DNA from: Candidatus Gastranaerophilales bacterium
Lineage (GTDB): Bacteria > Cyanobacteriota > Vampirovibrionia > Gastranaerophilales > Gastranaerophilaceae
Direction of reading: 5' to 3'
Length of the DNA stretch: 64,000 bases
Assembly: GCA_944325875.1 (NCBI GenBank)
Contig: CALVBU010000009.1
Coordinates: 1-64,000 of the forward strand
Within the stretch, counting starts at the first letter, position 1, and each line of letters starts with the position of its first letter. A program made the position numbers and the translations under genes. The notes below the pieces were generated by a model that saw only the letters and a program-made list of their open reading frames with translations, was not told where the DNA came from and did no database searches. This document shows positions 16,613 through 24,960 of this stretch, in pieces.

Positions 16613-17293
16613 TTATTTTAGCAGTTCTTTAGCCGGAATTGTTAATATATCTTTATTTTGCGTCTTTTTTAGTAAATCATTGACTTCTTGTTCTTTTAAA
16701 TTGACATTTACTTTTTTAAAAGCTTTACCAGATTTTCCTCCGTAATGAATTATTATGTCATTGTGGTCATAATATGCTTTTACGGAGGTGTTTGGTGTTT
16801 CTAGAACTTCACCTTGAAGTTTTGTAATTGACCAAAACCATTTGAAATTTTCATCAAGTTTAAATTTGTCGTATAAATCTTTATCTATCAAAAAACAATA
16901 GCCGTCAGCTCTTGTATTTGCTCCATCGTTTACAGCTCCATATGCAGATATACCATACTTATGATTTTTTAATAGTAATTCTAGCCAATCTGGATGTATG
17001 ATTTTAACATCTGAATTCAATAATAAGTAGTATTTAGCATCTTTTGATGCTAATGTTGCTCCAAAATTGTTCCCTTTAGCAAAGAATAGGTTTTCTATTG
17101 AATAATACAATTTATCTATGTATTTTAATTTAAATAGAAGTTTTAGTAATAATTTTGTAAACAATCCAGACTTGTTATCAACAACAATTGATTCATAATT
17201 AGAATTTTTTGTCTTTTTTAATGATAAAAATGTTTTTAATACATATTTAGGTGCGTTGTGTACTAAGATTATTATACTGGTTAACTCATTCAT
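16613..17293 (-). CDS. family 2 glycosyltransferase
   Basis: A GT-A-fold glycosyltransferase. The start TSIIILVHNAPKYVLKTFLSL is the usual nucleotide-sugar-binding strand, followed by IVVDNKSG, FAKGNNFGATLA and LLLNSDVKI, where NSD stands in the DxD metal site. At 226 residues it is a short member with little beyond the catalytic domain. No membrane segment is clear. It is translationally coupled to the upstream pyruvyl transferase (TAATG overlap), so the pair probably builds or decorates one surface polysaccharide. Confidence 0.85.
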   Translation of the reverse strand: MNELTSIIILVHNAPKYVLKTFLSLKKTKNSNYESIVVDNKSGLFTKLLLKLLFKLKYIDKLYYSIENLFFAKGNNFGATLASKDAKYYLLLNSDVKIIHPDWLELLLKNHKYGISAYGAVNDGANTRADGYCFLIDKDLYDKFKLDENFKWFWSITKLQGEVLETPNTSVKAYYDHNDIIIHYGGKSGKAFKKVNVNLKEQEVNDLLKKTQNKDILTIPAKELLK

Positions 17294-18303
17294 TATTCCA
17301 TAAATCCTTTTACTATTTGTTTTAGCCTGTTAGCAAATGCTTTATATTTTGTAGGGTTTGTTACCAAACCTTTAGAATCTTTACAGATTTTGTAGACAAA
17401 GTGTTTATGTTTATTTATTCCAATTACATTTAGTAATTGGAATATTCCATTATAGCGGAAAGTATCATAATGTTTTAATACTAATATAACTGGTGTTCCC
17501 AATGCCAAACAAGGAAGTGCACAATGTATTCTTGATGTTATTACAAGTTTTGCTTTTGAATATTTTCTTAAGAGGTTTTCTGCTTCCTTAAAGCATTCTT
17601 CACTATTCATATTAATGGGATAGCTATGTTTTGTGTGTTCAATATTGCAATCCTTGTATTTAGCTAGTATATTTTTAAGTTTATTATCTATTTTGTTTTC
17701 ACTTGCTTCATCTATCTCATAATCACAGAAAATTATCGTGTTATTTCTTTCACTATCTGGAATTTTATATTTAAAATCAAGAGTTGTAGTTAAACAACTT
17801 GAAAAGTAAGCTTTTATGCCCTTTAACATTAAAAAGTTTCTGGTTGTATAATCTCTACATCCAATAGGTTCATGTTCTTTTAGATATTTAATAGTTTCGT
17901 CAGGGATTGCGTATAGATTATTTAAGTGAACTGCAACTAATAAAGGGTTAATTTTGTCTGAAAATTTAATATTGTTATTATGTATCCAGTACCAAGCATT
18001 TGCAATTAGATCAATATTTTGACCATCATAGTTTGCAATATTATCTCTATCTACTAAAATTGGAGTTTGGGTGGTTGGTAAATATTGTTTAGCCGCTAAG
18101 CTTTGGATATAATCACCAATATTTATAAAATCAGGTTTGTATTGACAACTTTGTGGTGTCGCATATCTATAAGCATAAAGTCCAAAATTGTCATATTTAT
18201 GTCTAAAATTTTTAGGGTATGTTTCAAATAGTGTTAGGAATTTATTTATAAATTCTCTCTTTGATAATGTTACTATAATTTTTTGTGTTAGTTTTGTTTT
18301 CAT
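17293..18303 (-). CDS. polysaccharide pyruvyl transferase family protein
   Basis: The PF04230-type pattern is visible: an N-terminal NIGDYIQSLAAKQYLP, a middle HEPIGCRDYTTRNFL, and the C-terminal SRIHCALPCLALGTPVILV, which is the most conserved block. Members transfer pyruvate ketals from phosphoenolpyruvate to sugars or act as related transferases; the exact substrate here is unknown. Length 336 is usual. AAAGGTAA precedes the ATG. It is followed without a gap by a GT2 gene and preceded by a permease gene 21 bases upstream, so the three are likely an operon. Confidence 0.82.
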   Translation of the reverse strand: MKTKLTQKIIVTLSKREFINKFLTLFETYPKNFRHKYDNFGLYAYRYATPQSCQYKPDFINIGDYIQSLAAKQYLPTTQTPILVDRDNIANYDGQNIDLIANAWYWIHNNNIKFSDKINPLLVAVHLNNLYAIPDETIKYLKEHEPIGCRDYTTRNFLMLKGIKAYFSSCLTTTLDFKYKIPDSERNNTIIFCDYEIDEASENKIDNKLKNILAKYKDCNIEHTKHSYPINMNSEECFKEAENLLRKYSKAKLVITSRIHCALPCLALGTPVILVLKHYDTFRYNGIFQLLNVIGINKHKHFVYKICKDSKGLVTNPTKYKAFANRLKQIVKGFME

Positions 18304-18324
18304 TAGTAAAGTTACCTTTTCATA

Positions 18325-19287
18325 TTAGTTAAATAAAGTTTGAAGTATTAACCCAGCTAAAGCGCTTATTCCAAATAAAATTGATATAATTAAAATTGTA
18401 TCCTTTAGTTTTTCATTTTTCTTTAAAAGAATTAGCATACCAAGTCCTGCACTTGATGATAATCCTGCTATTACAGATCCAAAACTTATAGCATGTTGAA
18501 TGTATAACATTGTAATAAGTATTGATATTGCACAATTTGGTATAAGTCCTATTATAGATGCAATTATAGGTTGTAGTGGAGAGTTATATAAAAATACTTG
18601 TTCAAGGTGTCCTTCTGTTTTTGTAAGGACTAAATTTAAGAATAAAGTTACTATAAGTATAAAGATAAAAATATTTAAAGTGTGTTTAATTGGATGAAGA
18701 ATAAGATTTCTTTTTTTGAATCTGTCGTTAGAAATTTCATGTTGGCAGCAGCCTTTTTCCTGGATATCTAAAGTGTCAAGTCTTTCTGAATCCAAATCTT
18801 GCTCATTTTCAAATGGCTTAATAATAGCGTCAACTAAGTATCCTGTTATTATTGCGAGAAGAAATTTTGTAAATAGTATAGGTATGATTTTTGGAACCAT
18901 CTCCGGATGCGCAAGAAGTACAGGGATCGCTTCATCTGATGTTGATATGTAGACAGCAATTAATGTACCTCGAGTTATTAGTTTTTTTATATATAGAGTA
19001 CTAGCAATAACCGAAAATCCACATTGTGGAACAAGTGCCGTTAACGCCCCTAAAAAAGGGCCGCTTATTTTTGAATGGTTTGGTAAGTTTTTTATTTTTT
19101 TTGAAAAATAAATTTCAAAAAGTTCTATAAAAAAGAAAATGACAAATAAAAATGGCACAAGATTTATGCTATCAATTAGTGCATCTTTTATAAAGTCTGC
19201 TATTGGCAATTGTTCTATTATTTTATTAGACCAACCCAGAATATATGCGTTAAACGCATTTAGACTTTTTATTATTTCAATAATCAT
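18325..19287 (-). CDS. multipass permease of the PF11449-like putative metal exporter family
   Basis: A 320-residue protein with about eight to ten transmembrane segments in two halves. Each half has a conserved turn with Pro and Cys: ALVPQCGFSVIAS and GLIPNCAISILIT. This duplicated PQCG/PNCA pattern is what I associate with the family annotated as putative arsenic or manganese efflux protein. A cytoplasmic loop has a Cys-Cys-Gln-His cluster (KGCCQHEIS), a possible metal ligand. The ATG at 19287 follows AAAGGTGAG; a GTG two codons earlier is less likely. The substrate is not proven. It leads the operon with the polysaccharide genes and follows tRNA-Lys. Confidence 0.6.
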   Translation of the reverse strand: MIIEIIKSLNAFNAYILGWSNKIIEQLPIADFIKDALIDSINLVPFLFVIFFFIELFEIYFSKKIKNLPNHSKISGPFLGALTALVPQCGFSVIASTLYIKKLITRGTLIAVYISTSDEAIPVLLAHPEMVPKIIPILFTKFLLAIITGYLVDAIIKPFENEQDLDSERLDTLDIQEKGCCQHEISNDRFKKRNLILHPIKHTLNIFIFILIVTLFLNLVLTKTEGHLEQVFLYNSPLQPIIASIIGLIPNCAISILITMLYIQHAISFGSVIAGLSSSAGLGMLILLKKNEKLKDTILIISILFGISALAGLILQTLFN

Positions 19288-19343
19288 ACTCACCTTTGCA
19301 ATTTCATGATATCATAAATAAATTTTATAACACAATAAAAATT

Positions 19344-19416
19344 TGCGCTTGGCGCGATTCGAACGCGCGACCTATCCCTTAAAAGGGGAGTGCTCTACCT
19401 GCTGAGCTACAAGCGC
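19344..19416 (-). tRNA. tRNA-Lys (anticodon TTT)
   Basis: Acceptor GCGCTTG / CAAGCGC, D arm TAGCTCAGCAGGTAGAGCA, anticodon loop CTTTTAA giving TTT, and T arm GCGCGTTCGAATCGCGC. The discriminator base is A. No CCA is encoded, unlike the tRNA-Glu of this window. Confidence 0.95.
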
Positions 19417-19455
19417 AAATTTTTTATTTGCAATGCTATTTAATTTTCTTTAATC

Positions 19456-19546
19456 TTCAGGGGGTAATCATTGTATTGGAAAATTTCATCTTCCAGTCAA
19501 GAGCTATCCGCCCCTCTCTGGGTCCATACCGTTTGCCAGTCCCAGT
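19456..19546 (-). ncRNA. unassigned structured RNA upstream of tRNA-Lys
   Basis: A near-consensus promoter places a transcription start at about 19546. The RNA then begins with a hairpin, CTGGG...CCCAG around an 18-base loop (19518-19545). A second, longer hairpin follows, closed by AGGGG / CCCCT and containing TGGAA / TTCCA. No coding potential, tRNA fold or rho-independent terminator is evident. Transcription may read into tRNA-Lys 40 bases later. It lacks the GGAAG-type apical loop of SRP RNA and is not like 5S or tmRNA. It could be a small stable RNA or a processed tRNA leader. Confidence 0.5.
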
Positions 19547-19552
19547 AAGATT

Positions 19553-19581
19553 AATTTAACAAGAACAAAATTAATTGTCAA
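19553..19581 (-). promoter_or_regulatory. strong promoter of the structured RNA/tRNA-Lys unit
   Basis: Perfect TTGACA, 17 bases, TAAATT on the minus strand, between the stop of the glycogen-synthase-like gene and the structured RNA. Confidence 0.65.
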
Positions 19582-19600
19582 TAGTTTTTGTTAAATTTTT

Positions 19601-22600
19601 TTATCCAATTTTTGTAAAAGGTTTTTCTTCTACGGGTTTATTGTATCCAAGCTTTTTCTGGTGGCGTTTAAAGAAGTAGTATCCACCTGACGCAATAGCA
19701 GCTGTTCCAAGGATACTTAATGCCACAATTCTGCCTAATTTTGAAGTTGATGTTGACATTGTTGCATTTTCAGCTTGTACAACAATTTTTTCTGTTGCTG
19801 TTCCAAATTTTCCAACAAAACGCTTCATTGGTGATTTATTTCTAGCTTCCATGCCTTTATTTTTTTCGAATATTTCGTTCATATAACGTTCATTTGCAGT
19901 TTTGCCACCGTTATAGTCAGAATTTTGGTGCCAATCCATTTTATCTCTTTGAAGACCAGCGTTTTGTACCATTTCTTTATATGGTATAACGTTTTGATTT
20001 TTTATTTCATCTGATAATTGGTCTTGGATTGCTTTCTTGAATTCTTCATCGCTTGATTGCATTGCCATTATTATACAATCTTTCAGTTCAAATGTTGCAT
20101 TTTTCCATCTAGCACCATCTAAAATTCTTGCATCGTGTCCAGGGTCTCCATTAAAATCAAGTTTTCCTCCTAAAATTTCTTCAAGTCTTTCGCGTTTTAG
20201 AAGGTATGGATTTTTTGTTAAGAATCCACGCATTTTATTAATGAAATCTGGAGAACCTCCGGTATTGATAGAAATACAAGGTGTTGCAGATGCAAAAGAT
20301 TCTAACGGCGTAATTCCGCATGGCTCAAATCTTGAAGAGAATAAAGTCCATGTTGCACATCCAACTAATCTATTAGAGAAGAAGTTGTTAACGTACATTA
20401 TGTTTCCGGCATATTTTCCGTTATCAATTTTCGGTAATTGTACTTCAATTAGGTCTTTAATCCACTTGAATTCTTCAGCGCCTGAATCCCAAGTCCCTGC
20501 TCCAAAGATTGCTTTTGTTCTTAATTTAACTTCTTCTGGAATATTTGTGTCTTTTAAAAACTCAAAGTATTCTTTTATTGCACCTACAGATGCTGGGAAA
20601 TTTTTCTGAGGGTCTGGTCTACCCCATCCCATAAATAGTTTATCGCCTTCTTTAAACCCTGAAAGGTGTCCTATTACAGAGGCGCCATTTTTAATTTGAG
20701 CATCACTACAAAATACTTTCGTTACTCCATTTTGACCGCCAGTTTGGAATGCATGATCTACAATGTTTAGTAACCATTTTGTATTGTTTTCTTTTGCTTT
20801 TAAAACTTCATCAATATTGTCATTTATGATTTTTCCATCTTTATCTAATTTATATTCATAATTGTAAGTTTGGAATCCTCGTTTTAATTTTGAAAGGATA
20901 TTAGGATGTCCTTTTCTATGGAAGTCTGCTTTAGGGTTATCTAACTGTAAGTTAGCAGGTGTGCTTCCATTAGTAACATCGTGAGTTTCAATTTCAGCAA
21001 GTTTGTTTGTCATCCCTAATGCAATTTCAGGTGTGTCGGCGTTTTTCATTTCTTTACCGTAGTTCATGGACACAGTACCTGCTGTGAAGTTTTTACTATC
21101 TTCTTTTACTGCTGCAACAGGAGTCATTGAAATATTGTAAGTTCCAAAATCATCCATAAAGTTCTTAAAATATGGATCAAAGATTTGTTTTACAAATTTT
21201 GCTTCTGCCGTTAATTCTTCACCAGGTTTAGGTGCGAATTTATCCCAATTCTTTTCTATATATTTTAACTCTTTGATTTGGGAGTGATTTCTTATAGCTT
21301 CAACATCCTGTTCATCTGCAATGAGTCTGAAAAATTCAAAAGGATTATTCATCCAACCCTGGTAATCACGTCCAGGGTTATGGAATGTTCCATGAGCTTT
21401 TACTCCGCCATTGTAGTATTCATTTCCTTCTGCAGATTTGTTTGCAATATAATGCATAACCATAAATGCTGGACGGTCATGTAACCAGAAGTTTGCAGGT
21501 CTGAAATGCCCGTGTTCTTTTGTGTCTAGTTGAGGAAGACCTTCTACAAGTGCTCTGTTATTGTCTGCATAAAATACATTGGTACTTACATGTTTTATAC
21601 CATCAGTGCTTCCTTCTGTTCCGTAAGCACCATAGGCTCCGTAAGCTCCATAAGCGCCATACGTTCCATAAGAGCCTCCCACTTTAGAATTGATGCCGTA
21701 GGCATTTTCAAATTTAGCCAAATCTTCTGTGTGAATGAAATATGTTGTATTTCTTTCAGGAACAGCATCTGCTGCAGTTTCTCTTATTTTCGCAAGTTTG
21801 TCTTTATAATCTTGAGTTTCTATTGCTTTGTAAAATTCGTCATCAATTTCGGCCTTAATTTTATTCAGCTCGTCGTTGATTTTCGAGTTATATTCGGTTT
21901 CTAATTCTCCGATTTTTGGATTTGGCTCAAATGAATATGGATCTTTTTGGAAGTTTCTTTCATCAGCGTCATTTAGTTCTTTTAATTTCTGTTCATAATG
22001 AAATTCTGCTTCTAATTTTTCTTTAATCTTATTAACATGTGGAGTGAGAATATTATCTCTTGTTTTTGCTTCAAGTTTTTTTTCTGCAACGACTACAGGA
22101 TCAGAAAACTCATCTGTTCCAAAAAATCTGTATTTAATTTCTTTTAATTCATCTATTGCAGTGTCAGATGCTCGTTTGAATGAGCCTTTTACATTTTCAT
22201 CTTTTAATACTACGAATTCAGATTTCCCTTTCGTATCAGGTTCAACTTGAATAACGTATTCCAAGTTTTCAGCTTTTAAGTTGAGTCTTTTAGCGACTTC
22301 TTCTAATGTTTCATTTTGTCCTGCTTGGTGGAATTTATCTTGAGATAAGCGTCTTTCTGTTATATGACCTTTATCATCTCTAGTAACTTCAGCTACGATA
22401 ACACCTCCGTTAGGGTTACCATAAGAATGATAAGGTGATGCGTCTCTTACATCGGCTTTTTCTTTTAATCTCCAATTGTTTGGACCTTCTAATGCAACAA
22501 CACCAAGGCCGCCATGGTTATAGGCATTTAATCCGTATCTTTTGTTTTCAGGGGCATAGGATATAAATTGATTGATGTTTTTGTCTGCACCAGTAAATGT

Positions 22601-22783
22601 AAGGCTAATATATGGCACTCTATTTTTTCTTGATATTTGATCTATAAATGCAGGTGCTACGTAGTTTAATGAGCTTACGTTATTATTTTTGTTTAAATTG
22701 TTGATAATATTAGCTTGTGTGTAGTTTTCTTGTTTTTCTAATTTACTCGCATAAATCTGCGGTACAACCGAAGTAATACGCAT
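19601..22783 (-). CDS. large glycogen/starch-synthase-like (GT5) protein with C-terminal membrane anchor
   Basis: A 1060-residue protein. The C-terminal GT-B domain has the GT5 features: FMGWGRPDPQKNF where GT5 enzymes have RLVPQKG, and SSRFEPCGITPLESFASATP with the E-x7-E motif, then NTGGSPDFI. The N-terminal GT5 block is recognisable as HGGLGVVALEGP near residue 91. Between them are several hundred residues of lineage-specific sequence, including a coiled, charged part (residues about 220-340) and a GAY repeat. After the catalytic part the protein ends with ALSILGTAAIASGGYYFF, a single transmembrane segment and a basic tail. Normal GT5 enzymes are soluble and about 480 residues. AAGGGG precedes the ATG. 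The likely role is alpha-glucan synthesis at a membrane, inferred. Confidence 0.7.
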   Translation of the reverse strand: MRITSVVPQIYASKLEKQENYTQANIINNLNKNNNVSSLNYVAPAFIDQISRKNRVPYISLTFTGADKNINQFISYAPENKRYGLNAYNHGGLGVVALEGPNNWRLKEKADVRDASPYHSYGNPNGGVIVAEVTRDDKGHITERRLSQDKFHQAGQNETLEEVAKRLNLKAENLEYVIQVEPDTKGKSEFVVLKDENVKGSFKRASDTAIDELKEIKYRFFGTDEFSDPVVVAEKKLEAKTRDNILTPHVNKIKEKLEAEFHYEQKLKELNDADERNFQKDPYSFEPNPKIGELETEYNSKINDELNKIKAEIDDEFYKAIETQDYKDKLAKIRETAADAVPERNTTYFIHTEDLAKFENAYGINSKVGGSYGTYGAYGAYGAYGAYGTEGSTDGIKHVSTNVFYADNNRALVEGLPQLDTKEHGHFRPANFWLHDRPAFMVMHYIANKSAEGNEYYNGGVKAHGTFHNPGRDYQGWMNNPFEFFRLIADEQDVEAIRNHSQIKELKYIEKNWDKFAPKPGEELTAEAKFVKQIFDPYFKNFMDDFGTYNISMTPVAAVKEDSKNFTAGTVSMNYGKEMKNADTPEIALGMTNKLAEIETHDVTNGSTPANLQLDNPKADFHRKGHPNILSKLKRGFQTYNYEYKLDKDGKIINDNIDEVLKAKENNTKWLLNIVDHAFQTGGQNGVTKVFCSDAQIKNGASVIGHLSGFKEGDKLFMGWGRPDPQKNFPASVGAIKEYFEFLKDTNIPEEVKLRTKAIFGAGTWDSGAEEFKWIKDLIEVQLPKIDNGKYAGNIMYVNNFFSNRLVGCATWTLFSSRFEPCGITPLESFASATPCISINTGGSPDFINKMRGFLTKNPYLLKRERLEEILGGKLDFNGDPGHDARILDGARWKNATFELKDCIIMAMQSSDEEFKKAIQDQLSDEIKNQNVIPYKEMVQNAGLQRDKMDWHQNSDYNGGKTANERYMNEIFEKNKGMEARNKSPMKRFVGKFGTATEKIVVQAENATMSTSTSKLGRIVALSILGTAAIASGGYYFFKRHQKKLGYNKPVEEKPFTKIG
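21619..21675 (-). repeat. in-frame 9-base repeat coding for G-x-Y-G-A-Y units
   Basis: About six tandem copies of a 9-base unit encode alternating GTY/GAY tripeptides (YGAYGAYGAYG) inside the large GT5-like gene. The codons vary between GCT and GCC, TAT and TAC, so the repeat is not perfectly fresh. Unit gain or loss would keep the frame. Confidence 0.8.
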
Positions 22784-22837
22784 TTAATACCCCTTTTCTA
22801 TTTAACCATGCTGCAGAAAGAATTATCTTCTGCATAT

Positions 22838-22867
22838 ATAGTAAAATGCTGACATAAATTTTTTCAA
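22838..22867 (-). promoter_or_regulatory. promoter of the GT5-like gene
   Basis: TTGAAA, 18 bases, TACTAT on the minus strand. The 5' leader then contains a hairpin with 7-base arms TGCAGAA / TTCTGCA (22811-22833) before the ribosome binding site. Confidence 0.45.
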
Positions 22868-22885
22868 CAGCGGGGTGGGTAAATG

Positions 22886-22903
22886 TTAAGTAATATTAAG
22901 TAA
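22886..22903. promoter_or_regulatory. direct repeat, possible response-regulator site
   Basis: TTAAGTAA occurs twice with a two-base spacer, a 10-base period. It sits between the divergent GT5-like and nupC genes, just upstream of the GT5-like promoter. OmpR/PhoB-type regulators bind such repeats, but the binder here is unknown. Confidence 0.35.
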
Positions 22904-23023
22904 ACTTTTTTCAATAATTAAAGTTTTTTATATAACTTTAAAGTAAGATTGTTATGTAAAGAGTAATAGTTGTTTTAACTTTGGCAATTATCTCTTGAAT
23001 ACAGATTATAATAAAGGGTGTAT

Positions 23024-24304
23024 ATGGACAGACTTTTTGGAATTTTGGGTATTATTTTAATCTTTGTTATTTGCTTTTTGATGTCAAATAATAAGAAAGC
23101 TATTAATTATAAAACTGTCGGTATGGGATTTTTATTGCAGGTAGGTCTTGCAATATTTATTTTTAAAGTTCCTCTTGGCAGAGCATTGTTTATGAATGTT
23201 GGAATGTTTATACAAAAGATTTTGGACTTTGCAAAAGAAGGTGGAGCATTTGTCTTTGGCCCTTTGATTGATAACGAAAAATTAAATCTTGTATGGGGCA
23301 TGGGGGCTAATGTTTTTGCTTTGCAGTTAATATGTTCTCTAATTTTCATGATGATATTAGTTAATATATTATATTACTATGGCATTATGCAGAGAGTTGT
23401 TCCGCTTTTTGGCAGAGCAATGAATAAGATTATGTCTGTAAGCGGAGCAGAGGCATTATCAAACGTTGCAAGTGCTTTTGTTGGTCAGATTGCTGCTCAG
23501 ATTATGATAAGACCTTATTTAGCAAAATTAACTCGTTCTGAGTTGCTTGCTTCAATGGCAGGTAGTATGGCTTGTATTTCTATGGCTACAATGCCTATTT
23601 ATATTGGTATGGGAATCCCTGCTCATTACCTTTTGGCTTCATCGTTTATGGCCGCACCAGGAGCTCTTGTTATTTCGAAAATTATTTATCCTGAAACACA
23701 TGTGCCTGAAACGAGTGAAGATTTTAAAATTACCTATAGTAAAAGAAAACGTCCTTATATAAATGTATTTGATGCAATTTCAGCTGGTGCATCTGAAGGT
23801 ATGAAAGTTGCAATTAATGTTATTGCGATGATTTTAGCTCTTGTGGCTTTAGTGGCAATGATCGATTGGTTTTTAAAAGGCTTTGGAATGCTTTTTGTTA
23901 AATATTTGCATATTAATTTTGCATCATTTGATATGACGCAGCTTTCATTAAGAATGATTTTAGGTAAAATATTTGCTATATTTGCGTACTTTATGGGAGT
24001 TCCGTTACATGAAGCAACTACAGTTGGTAGTCTTATGGGGACAAAGCTTGTATTAAATGAAATGGTTGCTTATGTTGATTTAACAAATCTTCCGCAAGCT
24101 CTTTCTGAAAAAAGTTATTTAATTACTTGTTTTGCACTATGCAGTTTTGGTAACTTTGGCTCTATTGCAATTCAACTAGGTGGTATTGGTGAATTAGCTC
24201 CGAACCAACGCAAAAATTTAGCAAGACTTGGGGTAAGAGCTTTAATTGCAGGAACCTTAACTTGTTATATGTCTGCAGCTATTGTAGGTGTATTGTTTAA
24301 TTAA
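23024..24304 (+). CDS. nupC: NupC-type concentrative nucleoside transporter
   Basis: A sodium- or proton-coupled nucleoside importer of the CNT family. The protein has about nine to ten membrane segments, with the N-terminal gate region KIMSVSGAEALSNVASAFVGQIAAQIMIRPYL, the core motif MAGSMACISMATMPIYIGMGIPAHYLLA, and the second half FGNFGSIAIQLGGIGELAP that completes the pseudo-repeat. The length of 426 residues is standard. The ATG at 23024 follows AAAGGG; an in-frame GTG lies two codons upstream. The substrate is very probably nucleosides, though base preference cannot be read. Confidence 0.9.
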   Translation: MDRLFGILGIILIFVICFLMSNNKKAINYKTVGMGFLLQVGLAIFIFKVPLGRALFMNVGMFIQKILDFAKEGGAFVFGPLIDNEKLNLVWGMGANVFALQLICSLIFMMILVNILYYYGIMQRVVPLFGRAMNKIMSVSGAEALSNVASAFVGQIAAQIMIRPYLAKLTRSELLASMAGSMACISMATMPIYIGMGIPAHYLLASSFMAAPGALVISKIIYPETHVPETSEDFKITYSKRKRPYINVFDAISAGASEGMKVAINVIAMILALVALVAMIDWFLKGFGMLFVKYLHINFASFDMTQLSLRMILGKIFAIFAYFMGVPLHEATTVGSLMGTKLVLNEMVAYVDLTNLPQALSEKSYLITCFALCSFGNFGSIAIQLGGIGELAPNQRKNLARLGVRALIAGTLTCYMSAAIVGVLFN

Positions 24305-24309
24305 ATAAT

Positions 24310-24621
24310 TTATTTAGGCAAGTGATCTGCCCAGTGCTCATCAAGGTCACGTATGAATCGATGAGCATCAATTACATCATCATATGTTATAGGATCTGGT
24401 CCATCTTGAATTTCTAAAGCTAGTTTGGACTCGTCTTTTACATCTATACCTGAAAATCCTAAAAATGCTACGCCAAAGCTTTTCCCGCAGTTTTTGCATA
24501 CCAAATGAGTTACTGTAAGTCCGGGTTCTTCTCTTTTTATTATAAAAGATTCTTCGTCAAATCCTGTTTTACATTGTGAACAGCATAAATTTTCAAATAA
24601 TGCTTTCAGTTTCTTTTCCAT
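24310..24621 (-). CDS. small zinc-ribbon protein of unknown function
   Basis: A 103-residue protein with two Cys pairs: CCSQC near residue 13 and CKNCGKSFG near residue 42, forming a probable zinc ribbon. The rest is acidic (DVKDESKLALEIQDGPDPITYDDVIDAHRFIRDLDEHWADHLPK). I do not recognise a named family. AGAGGAA precedes the ATG. It converges on nupC with a 5-base gap. Confidence 0.65.
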   Translation of the reverse strand: MEKKLKALFENLCCSQCKTGFDEESFIIKREEPGLTVTHLVCKNCGKSFGVAFLGFSGIDVKDESKLALEIQDGPDPITYDDVIDAHRFIRDLDEHWADHLPK

Positions 24622-24737
24622 ATTTTTCCTCTTTCTTCTATTATATAAAAAAATTTTTAAAAATTTTTGTTAAAAAGTGTTAAATTGATAGCTGGCATGG
24701 GCATAATATTACATGTAGGCTTATAGGAGAAGTTCTA

Positions 24738-24833
24738 ATGGAAGCTATCAACTTAATTCTGTTCGGATTTATCGTTTACACTGCATTAATCGTAGTACCA
24801 AGCATTTGGGAAGAATTAACTACAGAAGGATAA
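24738..24833 (+). CDS. 31-residue single-pass membrane microprotein
   Basis: An ORF starting at ATG 24738 with AGGAG nine bases upstream encodes MEAINLILFGFIVYTALIVV followed by PSIWEELTTEG. It is one hydrophobic helix with an acidic C-terminus, the layout of small photosystem or cytochrome-complex subunits in Cyanobacteria, but I can match it to none of them. It lies alone in a 339-base gap with no other gene. The codons and the ribosome binding site argue that it is real. Confidence 0.55.
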   Translation: MEAINLILFGFIVYTALIVVPSIWEELTTEG

Positions 24834-24960
24834 ATCTCTAAAATAATAGACGATTGAAGTGTTGATTTGTTTCAAAATTTTTATCGCCAATTGAGAGTGT
24901 GTGGTCTTTAAAAAGTGTTTAATATACGCTTGTTATTCAAGCGGGTAGAGTTTTGCGTCC

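Noticed and set aside
19456-19545. SRP (4.5S) RNA or tmRNA in the structured region before tRNA-Lys
   Set aside because: The SRP apical consensus (GGUCAG...GGAAG...AGCAGCC) is absent and the fold is two hairpins rather than one long rod. The short GAGGGGCGG similarity to tmRNA is not supported by a tRNA-like acceptor or a tag ORF.
20037-20609. 190-codon plus-strand ORF inside the GT5-like gene
   Set aside because: It is antisense to a well-supported coding region, has no recognisable domain and no ribosome binding site. The same holds for the other antisense frames over hydAB, bioA, rng and the radical SAM gene.
24927-24943. Strong terminator after bioA
   Set aside because: CGCTTG/CAAGCG is a six-base hairpin but the following minus-strand bases are TATATTAAAC, not a clear T tract, so it is mentioned only as weak.
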